Assembly: GCA_023438115.1 (NCBI GenBank)
Contig: JAEZEB010000022.1
Coordinates: 1-9,655, forward strand
Source of the DNA: Pseudomonadota bacterium
GTDB lineage: Bacteria > Pseudomonadota > Gammaproteobacteria > Burkholderiales > Burkholderiaceae_C
DNA: 9,655 bases
Direction of reading: 5' to 3'
Part shown: positions 1 through 5,927 of the stretch, piece by piece
How positions within the stretch are numbered: position 1 is the first letter of the stretch
Layout of the letters: each line of letters begins with the position of its first letter
Translations under genes and position numbers: made by a program
Notes under the pieces: model-generated
What the model was told of the DNA's origin: nothing
Database searches by the model: none
What the model saw: only the letters and a program-made list of their open reading frames with translations

Positions 1-419
1 AGAACAAGATGACCGGCGCCGCCGAGCAGTACCAGTACATCCTGCGCGACGAGTCGATGCACTGCAACTTCGGCATCGACCTCATCAACCAGATCAAGCT
101 CGAGAACCCGCACCTGTGGACCGCCGAATTCAAGGCGGAGATCAAGGGCCTGTTCCTCAAGGCTGTCGAACTCGAGTACCGCTACGCCGAGGACACCATG
201 CCCCGCGGCGTGCTGGGACTCAATGCCTCCATGTTCAAGGGCTACCTGCGCTACATCGCCAACCGGCGCGCCACGCAGATCGGCCTGGAAGCGCTTTTCC
301 CGAACGAGGAAAACCCCTTCCCGTGGATGAGCGAAATGATTGACCTGAAGAAAGAGCGCAATTTCTTTGAAACCCGCGTGATCGAGTACCAGACGGGTGG
401 CGCGCTTTCCTGGGATTGA
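1..419 (+). CDS. nrdB: Ribonucleoside-diphosphate reductase subunit beta, C-terminal part (5' end outside window)
   Basis: This is the C-terminal ~138 residues of the class Ia ribonucleotide reductase small subunit, which houses the diiron-tyrosyl radical cofactor that starts reduction of NDPs to dNDPs by NrdA in the cytoplasm. The reading frame is open from base 3 with no start, so the gene is cut by the window edge. The motif QYILRDESMHCNFG is visible at nt 27-71. Its Glu-x-x-His pair (E at nt 51-53, H at nt 60-62) corresponds to the last two iron ligands of the family (E238/H241 in E. coli, from family knowledge). The Arg/Tyr-rich helix GYLRYIANRR and the end FETRVIEYQTGGALSWD are typical of burkholderial NrdB; the extreme C-terminus of the family docks into NrdA. 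The stop is TGA at 417-419. The nrdA gene would be expected upstream. The assignment is firm for the part visible. Confidence 0.96.
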   Translation, partial: NKMTGAAEQYQYILRDESMHCNFGIDLINQIKLENPHLWTAEFKAEIKGLFLKAVELEYRYAEDTMPRGVLGLNASMFKGYLRYIANRRATQIGLEALFPNEENPFPWMSEMIDLKKERNFFETRVIEYQTGGALSWD

Positions 420-611
420 TACGGCAACTGCGAGTGAGCTTGGAAATTTGCGCCCGTACGCGCACGGCACGAAGAGGCCGGCGCGTGGCGGGCGATGGTG
501 TTCGTGGGGCTGGGCTTGGTGCCCAACCGCACGGATCGCTTCGCGCCCACCAACGACGCGCGGAGTGCTTCTTGGTTGATGTTGATGTCAACTTGAACAG
601 GAGATAGTGAA
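420..611 (+). promoter_or_regulatory. nrdB to H1-like intergenic region, probable leader of the histone-like gene
   Basis: This 192-nt gap shows no convincing ORF. It holds a short hairpin (TGGGC, loop TTGGT, GCCCA at 511-525) without a T-run, so no clear terminator for nrdB. Just before the next gene lies a perfect small dyad GTTGA-TG-TCAAC at 581-592, followed by a strong ribosome binding site AGGAGA at 599-604, about 7 nt before the ATG at 612. No good -35/-10 pair could be recognised. A promoter somewhere here is inferred from the gap length and the dyad; a regulator binding the dyad is only a possibility. Confidence 0.35.
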
Positions 612-1160
612 ATGGCAACTGCGAAGAAATCGGCCGCCAAGAAGGCGCCGGCGAAGAAGGCTTCTGCGAAGAAGACCACGGCGAAGAAGACGACGGCGAA
701 GCGCCCGGCTGCCAAGAAGGCCGCCGCCAAGCGCCCCGCCGCCAAGAAGGCTGCCGCGAAGCGTCCGGCGGCGAAGAAGGCCGCTGCGAAGCGTCCGGCC
801 GCCAAGAAGGCCGCGGCGAAGCGCCCGGCGGCGAAGAAGGCCGCCGCCAAGCGCCCGGCCGCCAAGAAGGCGACCGCGAAGAAGACCACGGCCAAGAAGG
901 CGACGGCGAAGAAGGCCACCGCGAAGAAGAGCACCGCCCGCAAGGCGACGGCCAAGAAGTCCACCGCGAAGAAGGCTGCGAAGAAGTCTTCCGGCGGTGC
1001 GAAGAAGGCTGCGAAAGCGCCTGCTGCGAAAAAGCCTGCTGCCAAGAAGGCCGCGAAGCCTGCGTCCAAGCCGGCTGCATCCGCGGCCCCGGCTCCTGCG
1101 GCCCAGACCACTCTGAACCCGCAGGCCGCCTGGCCTTTCCCGACGGCTGCCAAGCCCTGA
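612..1160 (+). CDS. Histone H1-like, lysine/alanine-rich nucleoid protein
   Basis: This 182-residue protein is almost entirely Lys, Ala, Pro, Thr, Ser and Arg, with about 53 lysines and 7 arginines. It resembles the bacterial proteins related to the C-terminal tail of eukaryotic histone H1 (Bordetella BpH1, Pseudomonas AlgP/AlgR3), which bind and compact DNA without a globular domain. Residues 1-28 are AKK pentad-like repeats. Residues 29-88 are six consecutive copies of AKRPAAKKAA (last copy ending AT). Residues 89-135 return to irregular xTAKK repeats. The Pro/Ala-rich end finishes with LNPQAAWPFPTAAKP, a tail I associate with betaproteobacterial members. The start is supported by AGGAGA ahead of the ATG. 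All lysines in the repeat use AAG. No cysteine and no membrane segment is present. Repeat number varies between strains in known relatives, so length may be strain-specific. A role in nucleoid organisation is inferred from the family. Confidence 0.9.
   Translation: MATAKKSAAKKAPAKKASAKKTTAKKTTAKRPAAKKAAAKRPAAKKAAAKRPAAKKAAAKRPAAKKAAAKRPAAKKAAAKRPAAKKATAKKTTAKKATAKKATAKKSTARKATAKKSTAKKAAKKSSGGAKKAAKAPAAKKPAAKKAAKPASKPAASAAPAPAAQTTLNPQAAWPFPTAAKP
696..875 (+). repeat. Six tandem 30-bp units coding AKRPAAKKAA
   Basis: Six head-to-tail 30-bp units begin at 696, 726, 756, 786, 816 and 846. Each encodes Ala-Lys-Arg-Pro-Ala-Ala-Lys-Lys-Ala-Ala, except the last, which ends Ala-Thr. Units differ almost only at third positions (GCG/GCC/GCT, CGC/CGT, CCG/CCC), while every Lys codon is AAG. 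This is an in-gene coding repeat of the H1-like protein and not a CRISPR: there are no spacers. Confidence 0.95.
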
Positions 1161-1165
1161 AAGGG

Positions 1166-1196
1166 CACGGGAGCGGCGCCCGCCGCCGTTCCCGTG
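1166..1196 (+). terminator. Long GC hairpin just after the H1-like gene
   Basis: A 13-bp stem (left arm 1166-1178, right arm 1184-1196, 5-nt loop CCCGC) contains one G-T wobble and starts 6 nt after the stop codon. No T-run follows, so on its own it is not a canonical intrinsic terminator. It may protect the mRNA 3' end or act together with the second hairpin 17 nt downstream. Confidence 0.55.
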
Positions 1197-1213
1197 GCAC
1201 CACCTGGCCTCCG

Positions 1214-1240
1214 ACGCCGCGGCGAGTCCGCGGCGTTTTT
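1214..1240 (+). terminator. Intrinsic terminator of the H1-like gene
   Basis: A perfect 9-bp stem ACGCCGCGG / CCGCGGCGT with a 5-nt loop CGAGT is followed directly by a run of T (1236-1240). This is a textbook Rho-independent terminator. It sits between the H1-like gene and alkB and argues against starting alkB further upstream. Confidence 0.85.
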
Positions 1241-1262
1241 CATGGGGCCGCAGAATGGCGGC

Positions 1263-1862
1263 ATGGATGCCCAGGCCGACCTCTTCGGCGCGCCCGCGCC
1301 GGCGCTTCCCGAAGGCATGCGCTACGAAGCCGGCTTTCTCTCGCCTGGAGAGGAAGCAGCGCTCATCGCGCAGATCGGGCGGCTGCCGCTCGCGCCCATG
1401 CAATACCAGCAGTACGAGGCGCTGCGCCGCGTGGTGAGCTACGGCGGCCGCTACGACTTCAGCCGCCAGCAGCTCGAGGCCGCCGAACCCATTCCCGACT
1501 GGCTGACCCCGTTGCGTGAACGCGCGGCCGCCTGGATCGGCGCGGCGCCCGCCGACTTCACGCAGGCTCTGGTGGCCGAATACCAGCCGGGCACGCCGCT
1601 GGGCTGGCACCGCGACGTGCCGGACTTCGAGGACATCGTGGGCATTTCGCTGGGCGCCGATGCGCAGCTGCGCTTCCGTCCCTACCCGCACGAAAAAGGC
1701 CGGCGCGGCGGCGTGCTGAAGGTGACGGTGGCGCCGCGCTCGATCTACCTGCTGCGCGGCGCGGCCCGCTGGCAGTGGCAGCACAGCGTGGCGCCGACGC
1801 AGGCGCTGCGCTACTCGGTCACCCTGCGGACCGCCCGCGATCGCCTTTCATTGCGGGCTTGA
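1263..1862 (+). CDS. alkB: AlkB-family alpha-ketoglutarate-dependent dioxygenase
   Basis: This 199-residue Fe(II)/2-oxoglutarate dioxygenase of the AlkB superfamily oxidatively removes alkyl lesions such as 1-methyladenine and 3-methylcytosine from nucleic acid. Metal ligands are visible as the H116-R-D118 motif (GWHRDVPDF) and H174 (WQHSVAP). The 2-oxoglutarate-binding end is R183-Y-S-V-T-L-R189, equivalent to RxNxTxR of E. coli AlkB with Ser in place of Asn. YGGRYDFS (about residues 60-67) resembles the substrate-lid region of ALKBH2/3-like bacterial members. ATG 1263 (MDAQADLFG) was chosen because the frame upstream runs through the terminator; ATG 1242 and GTG 1194 are also in frame but lie against or within hairpins. 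No strong Shine-Dalgarno is seen. The last four codons and the stop lie within a REP-like element, so the C-terminus may be strain-variable. The family call is firm; the exact lesion preference is not known. Confidence 0.9.
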   Translation: MDAQADLFGAPAPALPEGMRYEAGFLSPGEEAALIAQIGRLPLAPMQYQQYEALRRVVSYGGRYDFSRQQLEAAEPIPDWLTPLRERAAAWIGAAPADFTQALVAEYQPGTPLGWHRDVPDFEDIVGISLGADAQLRFRPYPHEKGRRGGVLKVTVAPRSIYLLRGAARWQWQHSVAPTQALRYSVTLRTARDRLSLRA

Positions 1863-1899
1863 CCCGCCATCCATGGATCCCGGGTCGAGCCCGGGATGA
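1848..1899. repeat. REP-like 52-bp imperfect dyad overlapping the alkB stop
   Basis: Two 26-nt half-sites match at 21 of 26 positions as inverted repeats around the palindrome ATCCATGGAT (1869-1878). Each half is also a small hairpin: GCGGG-CTTGA-CCCGC (1853-1867) and a perfect 8-bp stem ATCCCGGG-TCGAG-CCCGGGAT (1877-1897). On the complementary strand it reads CHPGLDPGSMDGG, a peptide commonly seen in spurious ORFs from dispersed intergenic repeats of alpha- and betaproteobacteria. It lies between convergent genes (alkB ending 1862, lipoprotein gene ending 1910), where it could also act as a bidirectional transcription stop. Only one copy is in this window, so its dispersed nature is from general knowledge. 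Confidence 0.75.
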
Positions 1900-1909
1900 C
1901 AAGCCAAGG

Positions 1910-2560
1910 TCAGCGTTCCTCCGCCGCGATTTCCATGCGCCGCTTCAGCCGTGCGGCTTCTTCCATCGCGCCCGCCTTCTCGGCGGCCATCGCCTGCGCG
2001 CCCAGCCAGGCGATCACCGCGCGCCGCCAGCCCTGGGCCGACGCCGTCTCGGTGGCGACCTGCAGAACTTCCGGGTCCGCGCGTCCCGTCCGCAGCAGCA
2101 CGGCCGCCGCGACGAGCTGCGACAGCGGATCCTTGATGTTCTTCACCGCGCCCGCACCGCCCTGTCCGCCCGCGACGCCGCGGTAGGCCTCGGGCAGCAG
2201 CTTCGCGTTCTCCGGCGCCCCGGTGCCGGCCAGGAAATCGGCGTAGGCCCGCTCGGCATCCGTGGCGTCGGCGCGCAACGGCTCGAAGCCGGCGCAAGGC
2301 TGGAAGTCCAGCGTGGCCACCTGCACGGCGCAGCGGGTCAGCTCCGCCCGCGCGGTGATCGCCGCGCTGCCGGTGCTCGACACCTCGCTGCGAAAGCGCG
2401 TGAACTCGGACACGGCCACGCGCTCGCGCCCGGAGAGGAACGCGCGCTCGTAACGCTCCTGCGCGCCGTCGGCGCTGACCAGCCAGTCCGGCTGGCGCGG
2501 CTTGTTGCCGCAGCCGGCCAGGAGCAGCGCAGCGAGAAGGAGGGGCAGGAAGCGGATCAC
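1910..2560 (-). CDS. Putative lipoprotein of unknown function, last gene of the MCE operon
   Basis: This 216-residue protein has a lipoprotein signal: a short Arg-containing N-terminus, a Leu-rich core (LPLLLAALLLAG) and a lipobox LLAGC with the acceptor Cys at 17. Residue +2 is Gly, not Asp, so outer-membrane sorting is plausible. The mature part is soluble and mainly helical by inspection, with two further cysteines (77 and 89) that could pair, and an Ala/Glu/Arg-rich C-terminal helix. I do not recognise a functional domain; it does not look like the PqiC-type auxiliary lipoprotein. The start is GTG at 2560-2558, whose bases overlap the MCE gene's TGA in a GTGA arrangement, which implies translational coupling. 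The frame is open much further upstream (to about 3241), but that stretch is a shadow of the MCE gene. By context it probably serves the MlaE/MCE transporter, for example at the outer-membrane end; this is inference. Confidence 0.82.
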   Translation of the reverse strand: MIRFLPLLLAALLLAGCGNKPRQPDWLVSADGAQERYERAFLSGRERVAVSEFTRFRSEVSSTGSAAITARAELTRCAVQVATLDFQPCAGFEPLRADATDAERAYADFLAGTGAPENAKLLPEAYRGVAGGQGGAGAVKNIKDPLSQLVAAAVLLRTGRADPEVLQVATETASAQGWRRAVIAWLGAQAMAAEKAGAMEEAARLKRRMEIAAEER

Positions 2561-3609
2561 GGCAGTTCGATCTTGCGTTCTTTGGCGAACGGCCACTTGC
2601 GGTTGAGGTCGTTGATCATGTCCTCGATCTTGCGCAGGTTGGCCTCGACGTCGTTGCGCAGCGAGCCGAGGTCGTCGGTGGCGGTGCGCACGTTGCTCGC
2701 CACGCCCTGCGCTTCCTGCAGCACGGCGTCCACGCGCTGCAGGCTGCTCCGCGTGTCGCGCAGCAGGGCCTGCAACTCGCGCATGCTGGCCTGCGCGTCG
2801 TCGGCGATGCCCTCGTTGCCGAACACGCGGCGGTCGGCGTTGTTCACCAGCTGCTCGCCGTTCTTCGCCAGGCTCTGGATCTGCGCCATGGCGGCGTTCG
2901 CGCGCTCCACGGCCGCCACCAGCTTGCGGGCGTCCTGCTCGTTGCCGAAGACGGCGTGCAGCGCGCCCCGGTTGCTTTGCAGCTTCTCGGTGAAGACCCG
3001 CAGGTTGGCCATCGCCTGGTTCAGCTCGGAGTTCTGCGCCGTCATCTGGTTCAGGTTGTCCAGGACGTCCTTGGTCGCACCAATCACGCGGCCCACTTCC
3101 TCGTTGAAGTCGCCGCGCAGCACCGGCCGCTCGGCGCCGTCGGGCAGCGGCGGGTCGCTCAGCACGCCGCTGTAGGCGCGCAGCTGGGCGCCGCCGAAGA
3201 GCGGCTTCACCAGCGTGAAGACGCTGGAGGTGCGCAGCCACTTGGCGTCCTTGGTGGGCACGTCCACCTCGATGCGCACCTGGCCGTCGTCGCCGAGCAG
3301 CACGCGCTGCACCGTGCCGATGGGAAAACCCGAGAAGCTCAGGTCCATGCCGGCCACCACGCCTTCGGCGTTGTCCGCCAGCAGGTAAAGCTGCTGCTTG
3401 GGTTCGAAGTAGCCGCGCGCGCCCAGGAGGAACAGCGCCGATGCGACGATCAGCGAGGCGGTGAACGCAAGCAGCAGCGTCGCCTTCAGCTCCAGGTTCT
3501 TGACCGGGACGTTCCGCGCGGCCGGCTCGGATTTCTGGACCGGGGTCTCCGGCTGCGGCGGGGCGGTGGGATGCGGCGTCTCGCGCGGGCCCTGGGGGGT
3601 GTCTGCCAT
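2557..3609 (-). CDS. MlaD/MCE-family lipid transport protein
   Basis: This 350-residue protein is the membrane-anchored substrate-binding component of an MCE lipid transporter. It has a Pro-rich cytoplasmic N-terminus (1-35), one transmembrane helix (about 43-64) and one MCE domain (about 72-150: AEGVVAGMDLSFSGFPIGTV, then the FTLVKPLFGGAQLRAYSG strand region). A long, largely helical periplasmic tail follows (about 165-335), in which VFGNE occurs twice, 42 residues apart. Known MCE proteins form hexameric rings that pass phospholipids between membranes, and helical tails can extend the channel; that is family knowledge. MlaD of E. coli is much shorter (about 180 aa), so this is the longer single-MCE type. 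The start ATG lies 2 nt after the permease stop with no obvious Shine-Dalgarno, so reinitiation is likely. It is cotranscribed with the permease and lipoprotein genes. The substrate is unknown. Confidence 0.9.
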   Translation of the reverse strand: MADTPQGPRETPHPTAPPQPETPVQKSEPAARNVPVKNLELKATLLLAFTASLIVASALFLLGARGYFEPKQQLYLLADNAEGVVAGMDLSFSGFPIGTVQRVLLGDDGQVRIEVDVPTKDAKWLRTSSVFTLVKPLFGGAQLRAYSGVLSDPPLPDGAERPVLRGDFNEEVGRVIGATKDVLDNLNQMTAQNSELNQAMANLRVFTEKLQSNRGALHAVFGNEQDARKLVAAVERANAAMAQIQSLAKNGEQLVNNADRRVFGNEGIADDAQASMRELQALLRDTRSSLQRVDAVLQEAQGVASNVRTATDDLGSLRNDVEANLRKIEDMINDLNRKWPFAKERKIELP

Positions 3610-3611
3610 GG

Positions 3612-4415
3612 TCAGAAGTAATTGCCCACCAGCGACAAGGCCTCGAGCCCGAGCAGCACGCCGAACATGCGCACCAGGCCTTGCAGCGCGGCGCTCTCGC
3701 GGGAGCCGTCGTCCTCGATGTTGTTGAGGCCGGAGGCCATCGGGATCACGGAGACCGCGACGGCGAAGAACAGCGTCTTGAGGGCGAAGATGAAGGTGTA
3801 CATGGGCTCGTAGACGCGGCCCACCATGTGGGTGTAGGCGTCCAGGCCCGCGATGGTGGGACCGTACACGGCGAAGTAGGCGAGGATGCCCGCCACCACG
3901 CAGCTCAGGGCGGCCAGCGTGATGCAGGAGAAGATGCCGGCCAGCAGGCGCGGCAGCACTTCGACGGCGATCGGGTCCAGGCCGCGGCGGCGCAGGTTGC
4001 GGAAATGTCCGATGCGGCGCATCTCCACCAGGGCCGCGCCGCTGGGAATGGTGGTGCGCAGCGCGACGAACAGGGCGGCCGTCAGCGGGATCAGCTCGAT
4101 CACCAGCACCCGGATCACCATCTCCAGCGCGTACTGCGACAGGCCGTAGCTGGCCGAGGTGATGACCACGATGCGCGTGATGATGAGCGTGAACAGCGCG
4201 ATCAGCACCGTGAACCAGCCCAGAATGGGCGCGGTGTCCAGGTAGACGTGGCGCGCCAGGTTGGCGCGCGTCTCCGGGCCGTAGCTCTCGGGCGAGAGCG
4301 CCCGCACGACCATCACCGCGCCGAAGAAGGTGATGCGCGCCCAGGCGGCGGCCCAGCGCAGGGGCGCCATGCTGGTGTGGCCGATCTGCCGGTACCAGGT
4401 GCTGGGTTGCGTCAT
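3612..4415 (-). CDS. MlaE-family ABC transporter permease
   Basis: This 267-residue inner-membrane permease belongs to the MlaE (former DUF140) family, close to the usual ~260 aa. Hydrophobic segments lie at about 62-86, 97-120, 153-184, 204-227 and 244-263, with an amphipathic N-terminal region containing ARITFFG. Family-like features are the IELIPLTAALFVALR segment (residues 106-120, corresponding to the E-x-GP-x-L-x-A-L-x-x-A-x-R stretch of MlaE), GLDPIAVEVLPRLLAG (145-160, like the conserved NPI-x-x-x-x-PR motif) and ALKTLFFAVAVSVIPMASG. With an ATPase and an MCE ring such permeases move lipids between the inner membrane and the periplasm. It is the first gene of the operon and stands 95 nt from divergent gor. 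The ATG at 4415 has no clear ribosome binding site; Met16 (4370) is a possible alternative. No ATPase gene is adjacent. Substrate and direction of transport cannot be read from sequence. Confidence 0.9.
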   Translation of the reverse strand: MTQPSTWYRQIGHTSMAPLRWAAAWARITFFGAVMVVRALSPESYGPETRANLARHVYLDTAPILGWFTVLIALFTLIITRIVVITSASYGLSQYALEMVIRVLVIELIPLTAALFVALRTTIPSGAALVEMRRIGHFRNLRRRGLDPIAVEVLPRLLAGIFSCITLAALSCVVAGILAYFAVYGPTIAGLDAYTHMVGRVYEPMYTFIFALKTLFFAVAVSVIPMASGLNNIEDDGSRESAALQGLVRMFGVLLGLEALSLVGNYF

Positions 4416-4510
4416 GAGGGGCGATGGTAACGGGGACGGGCCGGGAAGGTCCGTAAGGCGAGGCCTACAGTAGAGCCTGCCCGCCCTGCGGCGGGACGAA
4501 AGGATGCGGA
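4416..4510. promoter_or_regulatory. Divergent control region between the MCE operon and gor
   Basis: This 95-nt gap must hold start signals for both directions. On the plus strand TACAGT (4466-4471) is a 4/6 match to a -10 box; no matching -35 was found. That box sits in the loop and arm of a near-perfect hairpin, AGGC-CTA-CAG-TAG-a-GCCT (4461-4478). A second hairpin, CCCGCC-CTGC-GGCGGG, covers 4480-4495. AAAGGA at 4499-4504 is the ribosome binding site of gor, 6 nt before its ATG. No regulator site is recognised, and the minus-strand promoter is not evident. Confidence 0.4.
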
Positions 4511-5887
4511 ATGAGCGGATTCGATTGCGACCTGTTCGTCATCGGCGGCGGCAGCGGCGGCGTGCGCGCCGCGCGCATGGCGGGCCAGCGCGGCGCGCGC
4601 GTGATGCTGGCCGAGGCGGCCGCCCTGGGCGGGACCTGCGTCAACGTGGGCTGCATCCCCAAGAAGCTTTACAGCTACGCGGCGCACTTTGCCGACGATT
4701 TCCGCGATGCCGCCGGCTTCGGCTGGGACGTGCCGCCGGCGCGCTTCGACTGGCAGCGCCTGAAGAAGAACCGGGCGCTGGAGATCACCCGCCTGAACGG
4801 CGTCTATGAACACCTGCTGCGCACGGCCCGCGTGGAGTTGCTGCGCGGCTGGGCCAGCCTGCTCGACCCGCACACGGTGCAGGTGCAGTCTGCCGGCGGC
4901 GTGCAGCGCTTCCGCGCGCGCCACATCCTGGTGGCGACGGGCGGCACGCCCGCGTTGCCCTCGCTGCCGGGACGCGAGCACGGCCTCACTTCGGACCACA
5001 TGTTCGACCTGGAGCCCTTCCCTCGCCGGCTGGTCGTCGTGGGCGGCGGCTACATCGCCTGCGAGTTCGCCTCCATCTTCAACGGCCTGGGCGCGCAGGT
5101 GACGCAGCTCTACCGGGGTGACCAGGTGCTGCGCGGATTCGACGACGAGCTGCGTGCCTTCCTCGCCGGCGAGATGCGCAAGCACGGCGTCGACCTGCGG
5201 GTGCGCGCGGACCTCGCGGCCATCGAACGGCATGGCGATGAACTGGCCATCTCGCTGGTCGACGGGGAAGTGCTGGCGGCGGACGCCGTGCTGTTCGCGA
5301 CCGGGCGCATTCCCAACGTGAGCGGCCTCGGCCTGGACGCCGTTGGCGTGCACCAGGGGGCCCGCGGCGCGGTGATCGTCGACGAGCAGTTCCGCAGCTC
5401 GGTGCCTTCCATCTTCGCCGTGGGCGACGTCACCGCCCGGCTGCAGCTCACGCCGATCGCGCTGGCCGAGGCGATGGTGGTGGTGGACACGCTCTTCGGC
5501 AGCGGCGAGCGGCGCATGTCGCACGAGCTGGTCCCCACGGCCGTCTTTACGCATCCGAATGCCGCGACGGTCGGGCTCACCGAGCAGCAGGCACGCGAGC
5601 AATACGGCGAGCTGCGCGTGTTCCGCTCCGAGTTCCGCGCCCTGAAGCACACCCTGAGCGGCAACACCGAGCGCACCCTGATGAAGCTGGTGGTGGACGC
5701 CGCCAGCGACCGCGTGCTCGGCCTGCACATGGTCGGCCCGGAAGCGGGCGAGATCGTGCAGGGCTTCGCCGTCGCGCTGAAGGCCGGCGCCACCAAGGCC
5801 GTGTTCGACGCCACCATCGGCATCCACCCGACGGCGGCCGAGGAGTTCGTGACCATGCGCGAGCCGGTGGCGGGCACGCGGGCGTGA
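4511..5887 (+). CDS. gor: Glutathione-disulfide reductase
   Basis: This 458-residue FAD-dependent disulfide reductase regenerates GSH from GSSG with NADPH in the cytoplasm, and it is about the length of E. coli Gor (450). The FAD-binding Rossmann motif is IGGGSGG (11-17). The redox-active pair is C43-VNVG-C48, followed by IPKKL. The NADPH domain carries VGGGYIACEFASIFNGLG (177-194), with Arg202 and Arg208 in LYRGDQVLRGFD matching the two 2'-phosphate-binding arginines of glutathione reductases (R198/R204 in E. coli), which separates it from NADH-using lipoamide dehydrogenase. The second FAD motif is FAVGDV (302-307). The dimer-interface catalytic pair is H439 and E444 in HPTAAEE. The ATG at 4511 has AAAGGA upstream. 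It is a single gene, divergent from the MCE operon. All key residues are present. The identification is firm; trypanothione or other thiol reductases are less likely. Confidence 0.95.
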   Translation: MSGFDCDLFVIGGGSGGVRAARMAGQRGARVMLAEAAALGGTCVNVGCIPKKLYSYAAHFADDFRDAAGFGWDVPPARFDWQRLKKNRALEITRLNGVYEHLLRTARVELLRGWASLLDPHTVQVQSAGGVQRFRARHILVATGGTPALPSLPGREHGLTSDHMFDLEPFPRRLVVVGGGYIACEFASIFNGLGAQVTQLYRGDQVLRGFDDELRAFLAGEMRKHGVDLRVRADLAAIERHGDELAISLVDGEVLAADAVLFATGRIPNVSGLGLDAVGVHQGARGAVIVDEQFRSSVPSIFAVGDVTARLQLTPIALAEAMVVVDTLFGSGERRMSHELVPTAVFTHPNAATVGLTEQQAREQYGELRVFRSEFRALKHTLSGNTERTLMKLVVDAASDRVLGLHMVGPEAGEIVQGFAVALKAGATKAVFDATIGIHPTAAEEFVTMREPVAGTRA

Positions 5888-5894
5888 CAACTTC

Positions 5895-5914
5895 ACGCGG
5901 GTCGCATCCCGCGT
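5895..5914 (+). terminator. Hairpin after gor, possible weak terminator
   Basis: A perfect 7-bp stem ACGCGGG / CCCGCGT with loop TCGCAT begins 8 nt after the gor stop. The following bases are AAGAGAC, not a T-run, so it is not a canonical intrinsic terminator. mRNA 3'-end protection or Rho-assisted termination are possible. Confidence 0.4.
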
Positions 5915-5927
5915 AAGAGACGGACTA

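Noticed and set aside
696..875. Regular 30-bp repeats considered as a CRISPR-like array
   Set aside because: There are no spacers between units, and the units are in frame within a clear coding gene.
1194..1262. Upstream alkB starts at GTG 1194 or ATG 1242
   Set aside because: GTG 1194 would make the protein read through an intrinsic terminator, and ATG 1242 lies immediately after its T-run without a ribosome binding site. MDAQADLFG at 1263 is a natural N-terminus.
235..1784. Long minus-strand open frames opposite the H1-like and alkB genes (235-1203, 251-1318, 588-1784)
   Set aside because: They arise from the repetitive Lys/Ala codons read in reverse, giving low-complexity peptides, and cross the terminator and the nrdB end. 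No coding-like features are seen.
1775..3175. Plus-strand 466-aa open frame opposite the MCE operon
   Set aside because: It is antisense to two well-supported genes, shows no domain features, and starts inside alkB in another frame.
2561..3241. N-terminal extension of the lipoprotein frame upstream of 2560
   Set aside because: The extension is Arg/Ala-rich shadow of the MCE gene. The signal peptide and lipobox place the start at GTG 2560.
4412..5896. 494-aa minus-strand open frame opposite gor
   Set aside because: It is His/Ala/Arg-rich typical GC-rich antisense shadow, and gor has all catalytic motifs.
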